Source of the DNA: Trichaptum fuscoviolaceum
Taxonomy: Eukaryota; Basidiomycota; Agaricomycetes; Hymenochaetales; Trichaptaceae
DNA length: 64,000 bases
Direction of reading: 5' to 3'
NCBI GenBank assembly: GCA_910574455.1
Contig: CAJSYZ010000001.1
Span: 1,289,599-1,353,598, forward strand
Part shown: positions 45,858-56,291 of the stretch, piece after piece
Position numbering within the stretch: the stretch's first letter is position 1
How the letters are laid out: each line of letters starts with the position of its first letter
Program-made: the position numbers and the translations under genes
The notes under the pieces: generated by a model
Seen by the model: only the letters and a program-made list of their open reading frames with translations
What the model was told of the DNA's origin: nothing
The model's database searches: none

Positions 45858-48697
45858 TTACACGCATTTCTCGAGGGTCTCAGCAATTTCGCTAGACAAG
45901 GGTTATCAAAACGACATAAAAACGGCGTGTGGTTGGTAGAGACCTACCTTCCTGGGTAATACCAGAACGAGACAGCGATGATGAGGTAGAGGCCTGGTAC
46001 CAACAACGATTAGTCTAAAGACTTTTTTCAGAGGAATCAGACCTTACAGATTAAAATCATGCCCTCGAGCCAATTTGACTGGAAAAATAATACATAATTT
46101 TGAACATTTATATTGTCATAGTTGAACGAGTTTAACTTACCTTGCCATCCTGTACCACATAATTCACCGTGACCACTGAAAGGAAAAGGGTCTACAGAGT
46201 CATGCTTGAGTCTTGAGTTTCACGTCATCTCAAAAGGCTGGGGGCTCATACCACAGACTCATACGGATCGAACAAGAGCAGGAGGGGTTTCCCAAGAAAC
46301 CAGGCAATCAAAACCATAAGACTGGCTCACAGTGGATTAGTTACGCCCCAGTCGATGTCAGAGTTAATGCAGCTCACGGAATGATTAACAGCGCAATTTG
46401 CTGGATCAGAGGATGTTGAGCCTTCATCATGTATCCATCAAACTACCGAGAAATCAGGGACGTACAATGCTCGAGCCAACCGCAACTCCTATGCTGAGGG
46501 TAAGCTTGTTCTTCAGCGAGACAGTGACGGCTGTTGCGTGCTCCGCCGCATTGCCGACGATCGGAATGAGGATTAACCCCACCCACTGTTTCCTAATTCT
46601 ACCCGAAGCTGAGACTGCATCGACACTGTCGACTAACCACTCCGAGGTGATTGCGACAAGCTAAATATCCGGGAAAATCGTGAATTATTAGCATGTGTAG
46701 GGACAGAGCAGAGAAGAAAGGCACAAACTTACGGTCGTAGCGCCGACAAGGAGAGCAATGCATGCGTATATATTCATCGTCGGCTTTCTCTCTGCCTCAT
46801 CTACCGCTTTCGTCCCTGGATGCGCGTCTGTACTAGCCGCCTTTTGCGCCTCAAGAGGAACAACGGGGGCAGAAGGCACAACGAACGTTGAACTGCGCGA
46901 TTCTTTGTGGTGCATAGCGATGCTCGATTTTGACAGATTTTCCCCTGGACCTCTATGCCGAAGAGATCCATGGTCTTCTGGAGACGGGGGTAGAGATGTT
47001 TCGGAGATAGCTGGACTGCGAAGGATCTTAGGCTTCGTAAGGCGACCGGGCTCGGCGCCCTCCTCGTAGAAGTGTGCATGCGACCACAGCTGGAATAGCA
47101 CATGCGAGACATATACTGTCAAGTTATTGAATACGTGATGTAGGAAGAGCTGAGAAGCGTATAGACGTACTGAAAAGAAGGATAATTGCGACCAGATGGC
47201 TCATACTCTTGATGTCCTCGAATTCAGCTCCTAGCGAAATCATGTGTTTACCCGCCAGGTCCTTGGATGAGCTCGTAGAATCGGGATGCACAGAAAGATG
47301 GAAAGCAGCTGCGCAGCATTAGATTGCAGTCGAACATTACTTTAGAAGAAGCGCTTACCGGGTAAGAGCACGGCAACCACACTAATTGTGAGTAGAGAAC
47401 TGTTAATTTGGCAAGCACCTTTCAAAACAACTTTGATTTAGCACGTATCATAACGTCGAGACCAATAGAGACAAACTGGTTCCAAACTCTTGCTCAGAAT
47501 GACGAGTGCCTCCTGCAAAGAAACACATTCCTAGAACCAAGACTTTATAGTAGACTCGACTCGTAAGCGAGTCACCTTGCTAGTAAAGCAACTGAGAGGC
47601 TTACGTAGTCTGCTAAGAATTGCTCCAATTACTACGAGGTAGATGAAAGCTTGGTACCAAATCACTCTGTTACAGCACTGAAAGTACTCACGAGTGGATT
47701 GAACGACCTGAAGTTCGCACTTCATTAGAGCAATGAGCTACGTAGTGATGTAAATAAATGATCGATAAATCACTTGAGAAGCAACCAGACAGCTCACCGC
47801 CAGAATCAGCTCAACTCTGATAAGGAGTTAAGAGCTTGAATTCAGAACAAGACTGGACATATAGCCGGTACCGACTTACAGATTCCCCTACAAATATAAT
47901 CCAGTGAGCTCAGTCACTTATGCTCCAGACTACTTACAAGTGTGACATCGATGAAATCTACGAAACGTTGAGCGACATGCATCGATAATTCATCCGTGCC
48001 GATGTCAAGTATCTGCGAAGAGGTCAGTTCACTGTCATCATGACTCAGAACACAAACGTGATGACCTTCTTCAAAGGTAGCTTTGCAAGTAAACAAACTT
48101 GAAAGATTTGTGAGTTAGCTATTCTTTGGAAACAGGTAGAATGTTTGAGCGAGTCTACCCACATACGAAGATAATGAGCTCCGCGTCCGTTATCCCGGGT
48201 GTACGTCGCACTGCCCACTGGTACCTAATCAGAGAGACGTTGACTGGGCGTAATAAAGATTAACTTTACGGCAGCGGGAATGCAGAGTAGAAGAGCATAT
48301 TTCCCTGGATTTTGGTAGTGTATCAGTCGGAAATTGCGTAGCGAGGCACAGTCAACAACTCACAGTATTTGAATAGAGAAAGTGTAACATATAGAAGAGA
48401 TGAGGAGTTCGACGACTGACTAAAGGCCGCTTGCGGACTACGAGACTTGATTCTTCCACGACATAGATTCCAAGACCTGTTCGAGCGGCGTTCCTGGCTC
48501 AATGGTACTGATGTATCGGGCACCAAAGCTGCAGTCGAAGCATACGATGCTGGTCGAGTTTGGTAAGGCCGCAAGGAGTAGCTATCTATGATATCTTCCT
48601 CGCTCTTTAGACCACTCTGCGCCTCTGCTACAAATGCCACGTTCAGTTCAGATTTATTTCGTAAATGGGTTTAATACATACCGTCCTGTTGTAACAT
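45858..48697 (-). CDS. Vacuolar Ca2+/H+ exchanger (CAX/Vcx1 type)
   Basis: About 21 small exons on the minus strand can be joined in frame from MLQQDAEAQSGLKSEED to a C-terminus SEIAETLEKCV. After a soluble Ser-rich N-terminus come the transporter blocks LDIGTDELSMHVAQ, LGNLVELILALIALMKCEL, QSTLIGAILSRLLLVLGM, the CAX signature VGLILIPIVGNAAEHATAV, VGSSIQIALLIIP, LLLFDPYESV and FLSVVTVNYVVQDGKSNWLE. The membrane exchanger moves Ca2+ into the vacuole in exchange for protons. One exon, 47887-47880, is 8 nt. The segment encoded at about 48.1-48.26 kb aligns poorly to the family in its spliced frame, while the next frame looks more like it, so that part is least certain. Confidence 0.88.
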
Positions 48698-49080
48698 GCA
48701 GCCTGAGCTAAGAAATGCCAGAAATTAAATGAATGAGATATTGTGAAAAGAATGTCGCAAGAGAGATAATGTGGAGAAAAAGAGAAAGACGGTTGGAAAG
48801 AAGAATGTTGGAGGCCGAGCATGTCTAGCGAAGTAGTGGAGATTTCTAGTGCAACTGCGGTGTCGTACGCGATGGAAGAAACACTAGCTCGACACCGCCG
48901 CTGACTATTATAACCACTTTTCCCACCCGTTTAGGAAATGCCGACGTTGCCGGAGGCTTTACTCCGGCAATTCATTCGGCACCAATCATGAAAGCTCACT
49001 TGGTCGGTTGGCTTAAACGTGTTTCCAACGTTTCTCTCTCTCCCTCTCTCACCAGCGACACTTAACCTTCCTTATATCCA
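48698..49080. promoter_or_regulatory. Divergent promoter (exchanger / BTB gene 1)
   Basis: 383 bp between divergent starts. It contains a block at about 48938-48983 with ATGCCGACGTT, a GCCGGAGGCTT element and TTCGGCACC that recurs upstream of BTB gene 2. Confidence 0.5.
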
Positions 49081-50112
49081 ATGGATCCTGTACATATATT
49101 TGAGACGATTGGTACCACGGACGGCACAACTCTACAATCTGGAGCCCTATCAGCGGAGGACGTGGAAGGGCGAAATGCCAGAATCACTGAAAGTCAACAA
49201 GTTCATTATCACCCAGACTATCCTTTCCGGGTCGACAGTCTTGCAGGAGATCTAGTTCTCCTCTCCAAAGATGGTGTTCACTTTCACGTTCACTCAACAA
49301 TCCTGAAATTCGCATCCTCCTTCTTCCGCGAGATGCCAAGGACCCGCATTGAGTCCGCTGACGATCCTGTCCCACTCGAAGAGACTGCAAAGGCTATTGC
49401 AGTTTTAATGGATATCATCTACCCATATTCTATTCTTCGTGAAGAAGCGACTAGAAGGGGTGCCGTTTTATTCGCAGAGGAATTATCCGCTGCTGCAGAC
49501 AAGTACGATATGCCAGCGATATCTACCGTGGTCAAAAAAGCCTTATTTGCTAGTACGGTTAATGTGCCATCCCTCCACGCCAAATGGTCCGCGATACGTC
49601 TTTTCGACCTAGCTCACAAGTACCGTTGGGTAGAGGAGGAAAGGATAGCTTCGGGTTGGACGCTACACTACTGCTTGACTTCACCAGAGGCAATATCGGA
49701 GATGCGACGGGTTACTGTCCATACGACACTCCATTTGCAGGAATTACAGCGAAAACGAATTCAAATGTATAAGGCGTCCTTGAACGCCATGGCTTACGAT
49801 TGTCTGCCTCGTGTAGTTATAAAGAAAGGTGGTGAAAACCACAGCTGCCGCAAATGCAATTGCCAGTCACTGTTCCAGACTTCAGACGCATGGAAGCTTT
49901 TCGAATATGAAATCTCAGAAGAACTGATAACATATCCTCTTGGTTGTCGTTTACTGAAGGATGAAATATGGGATGGTAGAGGATATGCACAGATCTTCAA
50001 AATACTGCACGAGGATCCCTGTTCTCATTCCGGTAATTTGCTATTGCCTAGCAAAAGCGACTACATCCTTAAAGCTCAGGCTGTGCTTAAGACACTACCT
50101 ACGTTCCATTGA
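49081..50112 (+). CDS. BTB/POZ-domain protein 1
   Basis: Single exon, 343 residues. The BTB core is at about residues 55-160: DLVLLSKDGVHFHVHSTILK, FASSFFREM, YPYSILREEAT and AADKYDMPAI. It is followed by a helical C-terminal region. No zinc finger, kelch or MATH domain is present, so the protein is a BTB-only type. Such proteins can act as Cul3 adaptors. In Agaricomycetes they are hugely expanded with mostly unknown roles. Its N-half is closest to copy 2 and its middle closest to copy 3. It also has a Cys-containing stretch (SCRKCNCQ) not shared with copy 2. Confidence 0.87.
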   Translation: MDPVHIFETIGTTDGTTLQSGALSAEDVEGRNARITESQQVHYHPDYPFRVDSLAGDLVLLSKDGVHFHVHSTILKFASSFFREMPRTRIESADDPVPLEETAKAIAVLMDIIYPYSILREEATRRGAVLFAEELSAAADKYDMPAISTVVKKALFASTVNVPSLHAKWSAIRLFDLAHKYRWVEEERIASGWTLHYCLTSPEAISEMRRVTVHTTLHLQELQRKRIQMYKASLNAMAYDCLPRVVIKKGGENHSCRKCNCQSLFQTSDAWKLFEYEISEELITYPLGCRLLKDEIWDGRGYAQIFKILHEDPCSHSGNLLLPSKSDYILKAQAVLKTLPTFH

Positions 50113-50691
50113 CAATGTATGCACAATATTCTATGTTCTCTGACCACCTCTTGCTGACTCAACATAATAGGGAGATGGGCCCACAGACACAACAAAAGCA
50201 GAAATGAGTGATATCAGCACCGATTGTTTGGCCATATCTTGTGTTTTGGCAGCCAACTGATGCCTGGTTGCTAAACATGACATCGGTTAAAAGAATTTTA
50301 CTCCTCTCGAGGAATACGCAGGTACACTTGAAGTCCCTCTGTCCCAATCTACGCAGGGGACTCGGACTCGTCATAAAACACGTACCTACTGTGTACTTCT
50401 TCGTGTATGTGATGCAGCCTGAGTAGTTCTTGGCTTTATCTTGAACTTCCAAGGCTGTAACGGACAAGACACATTTTGATCCATCCTTTTCTTTGACATC
50501 GTGGTCAGTTATAACTTATTCTAACCGATGCCGACGTTCAAACGGTTGCAGTGCCGGAAGCTTCAAGTTTACCGTGTGACATACTACCGCCGGCATAAGT
50601 TCGGCACAGTACTAGTAGTAGTAGTAGTAGTAAACTCAACAGCGCGCTTATCTCAGTCTCTTCCTTGCCTTCCCTCAAGCTCGTTAAATTA
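50113..50691. other. Spacer with repeated upstream block and (TAG)n tract
   Basis: This 579 bp spacer carries ATGCCGACGTT, GCCGGAAGCTT and TTCGGCAC (50528-50608), echoing the sequence before BTB gene 1. A (TAG)n microsatellite at 50612-50632 follows, 60 bp before the start codon. No gene is seen in the rest. Confidence 0.5.
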
Positions 50692-51651
50692 ATGGATCCT
50701 ACACACTCCGCCGAGTCGAATAGTACCGCCGGCGACACAGCTCAGCAGACAGGAAACCTATCACTGGAAAGGCGTTATCACCCGTCCTACCCTTACCGGG
50801 TTGACAATCTTGCAGGAGATCTGGTTCTCCTCTCGAAAGACAATGTCCACTTTCACGTCCACTCAATAATCTTGAAGTTCGCGTCGTCCTTCTTTCGCGA
50901 GATGTTGGAAATACCAAGAACCAGCCTTGAGTCCGCTGAAGATCCTATTCCACTCGAAGAGGACGCAGAGATTATTGCGGCCATGTTAGATGTTATCTAC
51001 CCATACTCAATTCTTCGTGAAGAAGCGACTAAAAGGGCTGTCGATCTATTCGCAGAGGAGCTGATCGCTGCTGCAGATAAATACGATATGCTAGCGATAT
51101 CTGCCGCGGTCAAAAAGGCCTTATTCACTAGAACGGGAAATGTGCCATCCCTCAACGATAAATGGTCCGCAATTCGCAGATTCGACTTGGCCTGCAGGCA
51201 CCAGTGGGAGGAGGAGGCAAAGTTAGCCGCAAGCTGGACACTTCATTGGAGTTTAACTACACCCGAATCGCTTTCCGATCTACAGCGAGCTAGCAGCCGT
51301 TCGATCCTTCGACTACAGAAACTGCATCGAGATCGAATCCAGGCTTTTCTTGATTCACTGGGCACGATTGCTCATTCGTCTCGACCGATGCTCGGCTGCT
51401 GCACGGGACAGTTGACCATAAGCGATGCTTGGCAGCACTTTATATACACAATAGTCAAGGAATTGAACCAGGATCCCCTTGCTTCTCGCTTGTCAGACGA
51501 TAGTACATGGGATACCCCAGGATATTTCCAAATATTCGCTATCAAACATGATGGAACATGTAGATATTCTAATTCAATTTTATTTAGCAAGATTGACTTC
51601 ATTGACAAAGTGCGGATGAAACTTGATGGTCTCCCCACTTCTATATACTAA
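50692..51651 (+). CDS. BTB/POZ-domain protein 2
   Basis: Single exon of 319 residues starting MDPTHSAESNSTAGD. An in-frame Met at 50665 would add nine residues but lies outside the region homologous to copy 1. The BTB core is nearly the same as in copy 1 (DLVLLSKDNVHFHVHSIILK, FASSFFREML, YPYSILREEAT). The C-terminal half diverges strongly (ASWTLHWSLTTPESLSDLQ). Probably a BTB-only adaptor of unknown target. Confidence 0.87.
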   Translation: MDPTHSAESNSTAGDTAQQTGNLSLERRYHPSYPYRVDNLAGDLVLLSKDNVHFHVHSIILKFASSFFREMLEIPRTSLESAEDPIPLEEDAEIIAAMLDVIYPYSILREEATKRAVDLFAEELIAAADKYDMLAISAAVKKALFTRTGNVPSLNDKWSAIRRFDLACRHQWEEEAKLAASWTLHWSLTTPESLSDLQRASSRSILRLQKLHRDRIQAFLDSLGTIAHSSRPMLGCCTGQLTISDAWQHFIYTIVKELNQDPLASRLSDDSTWDTPGYFQIFAIKHDGTCRYSNSILFSKIDFIDKVRMKLDGLPTSIY

Positions 51652-51909
51652 TAGCCCTATGTATTTGACTGTTACATGTTAACCTCATAAATGTATTCAT
51701 CTGCTCTTGAAGTATGTTTCGGACATTCAAGTTCGGCTAACTTACTACTAGTAGTAGTAATACCAAAGTATCTTGAAGAGTGTGAGAACACATGATCGCC
51801 GGATGACGGCGATGTCCTCTAAGTCCGCCAGAGTCAAGTTGTCGCGCCTTCATTCTTCTCTAGAGTCTATGTCTTTTCAACCTTTTTCGAGAAACATCAA
51901 GTGAATACT

Positions 51910-52890
51910 ATGGACTTGGACGGAACGCTGGAACAGACAGCCGAAGTCGTGAGGGAGGAGGAGCAAGGCTCCAATATTGCTTTGAAAACTCGAACCTACC
52001 ATCCCTCGTACCCCATCAACAATTATGAAGGCGACTTGGTACTCCTCTCAAAGGATGACGTCCTCTTTCGTGTCCATTCGTTTATCTTAAGGATGTCATC
52101 CTCCTTCTTTCGCCAGATGCTCGATATACCAAGAAGCCCCTCTGAGTCTGCTAGAGACCCCATCCCGATGGAGGAGAACGCTGCTATCGTCGCCATCATG
52201 CTGGATGTTATATATCCAAACTCCATTTTACGCGAAGAGGCAACAAGACGGAATGTCGAAATGTACGCAGAGGAATTGACCGCCGCTGCAGACAAGTACG
52301 ATATGCGAGCGGTGACTGCTACAGTTTCGAGTGTTTTGTTTCCTGCATCGGGAAAGGTGCCATCCCTCAACGACAGATGGTCCGCGATACGTCTTTATGA
52401 CTTGGCTCGCAGATACGGATGGGAAAATGAGAGAAGGATAGCTTCGGGCTGGACGCTGCACTACTGCTTGACTTCACCCGATGCAATATCGGAGATGAGA
52501 CGGTTTAGCGCCGACACGACACTCCATTTGCAGGAATTACACCGAAGGCGAATCCATTCATATATGGTGTCGTTGGTGTCCATCGCAAATGCTCGACCAT
52601 GCCGGGTTCAAGTAAGCTCCTTAAATAACACTCAAAATATCTATTGCGCGTTCGCGAACTCGGACGCATGGAGATATTTCGCTTACGAGGTTGCAGAAGC
52701 TCTGACAAAGGATCCTCTCGGTTCTCGTTTGTTGAAGAATGAAACGTGGGACGAAGGTGGATACGCGCAGATCTTCAGAATATTTCACAACAGTTCATGT
52801 GGTCTTAAAACAAGTTTGCGAATACCGAGCAAAAGCATTTTCATCATGCATGCACAGGATGCGCTCAAGAAACTATATACGTTCATCTAA
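51910..52890 (+). CDS. BTB/POZ-domain protein 3
   Basis: Single exon of 326 residues beginning MDLDGTLEQTAEVV. The BTB core is more diverged at its start (DLVLLSKDDVLFRVHSFIL, MSSSFFRQML), but the region after residue 150 is very close to copy 1, including IASGWTLHYCLTSPDAISEM and TTLHLQELHRRRI. A TAG/CTA microsatellite at 51743-51759 lies 150 bp upstream, as with copy 2. Confidence 0.87.
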   Translation: MDLDGTLEQTAEVVREEEQGSNIALKTRTYHPSYPINNYEGDLVLLSKDDVLFRVHSFILRMSSSFFRQMLDIPRSPSESARDPIPMEENAAIVAIMLDVIYPNSILREEATRRNVEMYAEELTAAADKYDMRAVTATVSSVLFPASGKVPSLNDRWSAIRLYDLARRYGWENERRIASGWTLHYCLTSPDAISEMRRFSADTTLHLQELHRRRIHSYMVSLVSIANARPCRVQVSSLNNTQNIYCAFANSDAWRYFAYEVAEALTKDPLGSRLLKNETWDEGGYAQIFRIFHNSSCGLKTSLRIPSKSIFIMHAQDALKKLYTFI

Positions 52891-53929
52891 CAATGTACGT
52901 ATATTCCTTCCTCAAAAAAGAACCTTGTATTTGCTGAACCACTTGCGTAGACAAAGGCACCATCACTCAGAAAAGACATCAAGTCTTGGATGGGGGATGC
53001 CGGTGCCTTTTTCCCAGCCATTTCTTGACCTTTGGTAGTTGCTCAACGTATGCCTACTGAAAATGACGTGGATTCGAGAGAGAACTCTTCTCTTCTCTAG
53101 GGAAATACAAATATCATTGCAGTCCCTTTCGGACATTATCAAGCCAGATTTCTACGTAGGGAACAGGAACTTCTTCGTGTGCACAATGCTGCAGTAGCTC
53201 GCTGAGTCTTGGTTAAAACCATACAAACCTATCATAGTATGGCTGCGTCGGAAACTAGGGGGTCTTAAACCATCCTTTTCTCCAGACACTACGACTAAAC
53301 ATTCTGGTTTCCGGTTGTATTCGAGCTTAGCCGTAATCAGTTGACGATGATTCTCAAAGTTTGCCAGTGGTCGGGACTCTACTAGGCCTTGTTCAACTTG
53401 AAGTTGTAGCTTGCGAGTCCGGCGAACTTAGTAGTACCGTAATGGAACGTCACGACGTCCGTATTGCAAGCGGACATGGCAAGACGCATGCAGAGACGGA
53501 GAGCTATCGAAATAACCGAAGTACTAATTAATGACAAGTTTGAAATTGGACTTAATCTATGACCTGGACTGAGGTGGGACCTATGCTGTCCAGGCTGTAG
53601 TGCGGCTTTGTCTTTGAGAAAATCTACCATCTTAAAATTCAGTCCTCAAGAACGTTAAATTTGCTGAGTAGGTAGGTCCTTAACTAACAAATGTTTATAG
53701 AATCACGGTAATATACAAGGTGAAGAGCGTGAGAAGACCGCCTGCAGCCTGAGGTCTTGATTGCCATCACTCCTGTCTTCATCGCTTCTGACTCCTTTCT
53801 TATATCTTGAGCTGCTTTGAAACTCATGCACTTTACCAATTCTCTATGAGAGCTAGCCGATGCTTTGAACGAAAGAAGAAAGGTCCTATATTGGTGAAAA
53901 AAAGAAGAAAAAATTCCTTCGGGACTCAA
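52891..53929. other. Spacer before the BTB relic
   Basis: About 1 kb with stops in all frames and no recognisable domain. It may include decayed flanks of the fourth BTB copy. Confidence 0.35.
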
Positions 53930-54420
53930 TCTATCCCGAAGCTCTTTTCCAAGGATGACGTCCTCTCGTTGACCTTGAAACTCACGTCCTCCTTCCTCCA
54001 AGACACTCTCAAAATGTCGAGAAGGTATGTGAGGCTACTACTTGTAATCTTATTCTTATGGAAGAAAGCGCTGATATCATCGCGTCATATTGGACATTAT
54101 CAACGAACCCCATTCTTTGCGAAGAAGCAACGACCCGGATCGTCGAGCTGTACTGCTGCCATAGACTGATTGGTTACAAGGGCCCTACCATCCGGAACAT
54201 GTGCCTTCCCTCGACGGTGTTCATCCCCGATACGTCGATGTGACTTAACTCACAAGCTTGGGTGAACAAATGAGGTACGGACAGCTTCGAGCTGGACGCT
54301 AGACTACAGATCGACGTCATCCGAGGCAATCGTGGATCTGCGACGAGTTAGCTCCCATGCGATACTGCCCTTGTACTTCCAGTCGATTTCTGGTCTCGTG
54401 GATGGGCGCTGATTAGATCA
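53930..54420 (+). pseudogene. Degenerate fourth BTB copy
   Basis: Fragments in changing frames match the three upstream genes in order: FSKDDVLSLTLKLTSSFLQD (BTB start), MEESADIIAS then TNPILCEEATTRIVELY (BTB middle), and near 54290-54400 a WTL-like segment and a row of blocks like EAIVDLRRVSS. Frameshifts, stops and missing segments prevent any full protein. This is the relic of a tandem duplicate. Confidence 0.72.
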
Positions 54421-54952
54421 AACTAGCTAACGGAACAAGCTTCATCTCGCGCCGAAGGCTGTGGAGTAACAACCCTACGAAGAAATATCGTCTGTCGTAC
54501 TGAACAGTGATGTGATAAGGTGCATTATCACCAAAACTCTCTTAAAACTCTGATTCGCCAGTCAGGGTGCATTGGCGCCGATCATCATCCTATCTCTGAG
54601 TAAGGTCTTGCTGACTTCGTAAATGGTTCCGCCAATATTTGCTCAACTATAAAAGTAGAGAGACTCTGTCTCGACTTTCACTGGTTCTGCTCTTCGACTT
54701 CAAAAGGAGCAATTGTGTGTGCATACATTGGTAAGTCTTAGCCCTATCCCATTACTGCAGGCACATCTCCCATGAAACTGACTAATTCTAACAAAGTATC
54801 ATATGCAACATTGTGTACATCATTTTTAGGATGCAAAATTTGAAAGCAATTGCTACACTACCATTGGTCACTTGTCAAGATAAACGTTCCCCTAACGTCC
54901 AGTAGTACGTACATCTCCCTATCTCTTCATAAATTGGCAACACTCAATTTAG
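54421..54952. other. Promoter region of the Ser/Thr-rich membrane protein
   Basis: It contains a TATAAAAG box at 54648-54655 and a GTAAGT donor at about 54731, suggesting a transcript with 5' introns. I could not fix the start codon or the first exons. Confidence 0.45.
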
Positions 54953-55771
54953 GACCTCAAATCACCTTTCCACAAAGTATAACCGCATCTGAGATATCAG
55001 TGATTTCATTTGTAGCTACGCCATTCAGGCCATTATCTATACTCACAACCGAACCTACATCCGCATCGACGTCCACATCCACATTCGTATCCACGCCCCA
55101 TGTGACACTACAAACTAGGAGTCCAGAATTACCATCAAGTTTGACATCACTAGAAGCTTCCAAGACTTCCATACAAAGTCCAAAGCCCGCCACAACGAAT
55201 TCTGAGTCTGCAACGCTAAGACAAGACTCCGTAGCCACCATTATTCAACAAGTAAGCAACTCTCTGATTTCGCTTGTCCCAAGACAAACTCGTAATTAAA
55301 TAAGCGCAGAGTACGCTGGCAATACACAATGTCACTTTCTCATTCATGCAGACCACACGAGTGACAGTGTCTGATATCGCTAGTGTCACTCTCGTATCAG
55401 CATCCTCTGCTAATCCAAGCACAAAGTTAGCCTAACACAGCTCAGCTGCATATGCCTTTTGCTTAATATTTGCCAGTGGTACGGCTCTCACAAGCAAGAC
55501 CTTGGCCGTTGCGATCACCGTTCCCGTTATTTTGGTCATAACCTCAACGGCCTTCGTCATCTTTTACATTCTGAGGAGGTTCAAGCGTAGAAGGGCCGCG
55601 ATGTTGAACCCCAACGAGGGTGCGGTCCAGCCGTTCCTGGTCAGCAACAATGGTACGGCACCCCCACCATACTGCAAGGTGGACGCTGCAAGACACACTT
55701 CCAGAGATAGAGACAACGAGATTGCGACAGTACCGGCCAACGACGAGAAGACCGATCGACGAACTGTGTGA
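54953..55771 (+). CDS. Single-pass membrane protein with Ser/Thr-rich ectodomain (5' end unresolved)
   Basis: Three exons join in frame: 54953-55251, 55352-55425 and 55477-55771. The ectodomain is dominated by Ser and Thr (TSASTSTSTFVSTPHVTLQ), likely O-glycosylated. A membrane helix AVAITVPVILVITSTAFVIF is followed by a basic stop-transfer RRFKRRRA and a cytosolic tail with a PPPY motif. The layout resembles Mid2/Wsc-type cell-wall sensors or other fungal mucin-like receptors, without any identifiable domain. The N-terminus with signal peptide is not placed; no suitable ATG lies in frame near 54850. An exon at 55861 could belong to this gene if the tail is spliced further. Confidence 0.6.
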
Positions 55772-55860
55772 CTCTCACTTGTATTTTGTATGCCTCGTGT
55801 GTACATGTATGGAAGCCTTATAATCTACCTTTGGGTAGCATTTCTGATTATCACGTTAGA

Positions 55861-56291
55861 TCAAAACGATTGATGAGGCGCGGCATCACCTTTTTCTAGG
55901 TCGTAAAAATTCACTGAAGGTTCCAGGATTTAAAGTTCAAGAGTCGAAACCGCGAGGTCGGCCTTTCTACGGTAAAGATTGGAAACCATCCGTCACCCAG
56001 ATATTAAAGATCAAAATATCGGATGTCGTAAATATAAAAGCTTTTAGTGATGAAACCATATGCTATGTTTGCTATGTTAAGGATAGCGAAACTCGGGTGC
56101 TGATCGACGGGAACGTGGAGGCTGTGGCGGTGTTGGAGATGATCGACGGCGTCCGCGTTCGGACTTCAGATTTGGGAACTTCTGCGGAAGATTGTTATTG
56201 GGTTATACGGACGCACTGCTTGTATACAGCACCTTTGGACTATGAGATTCCCTTATTAGACATAATTAGTGTTAGACATCTGCGAACATAA
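55861..56291 (+). CDS. Orphan open reading frame after an AG acceptor
   Basis: A continuous frame of about 142 codons begins right after a TTAG acceptor at 55860 and ends at 56291. It has no early ATG (the first in-frame Met falls well inside). It reads like a folded domain (GRPFYGKDWKPSVTQILKIK, NVEAVAVLEMIDGVRV, EDCYWVIRTHCLYTAPLDYE). It may be the last exon of the preceding membrane-protein gene or a separate gene with an unseen start. No family is recognised. Confidence 0.35.

Noticed and set aside
45858..48697. Calling the exchanger a pseudogene because of the frame puzzle near 48.2 kb
   Set aside because: Canonical splicing keeps one open frame through all exons and every core signature is intact.
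54957..55241. Minus-strand 94-codon frame
   Set aside because: Antisense shadow of the Ser/Thr-rich exon.
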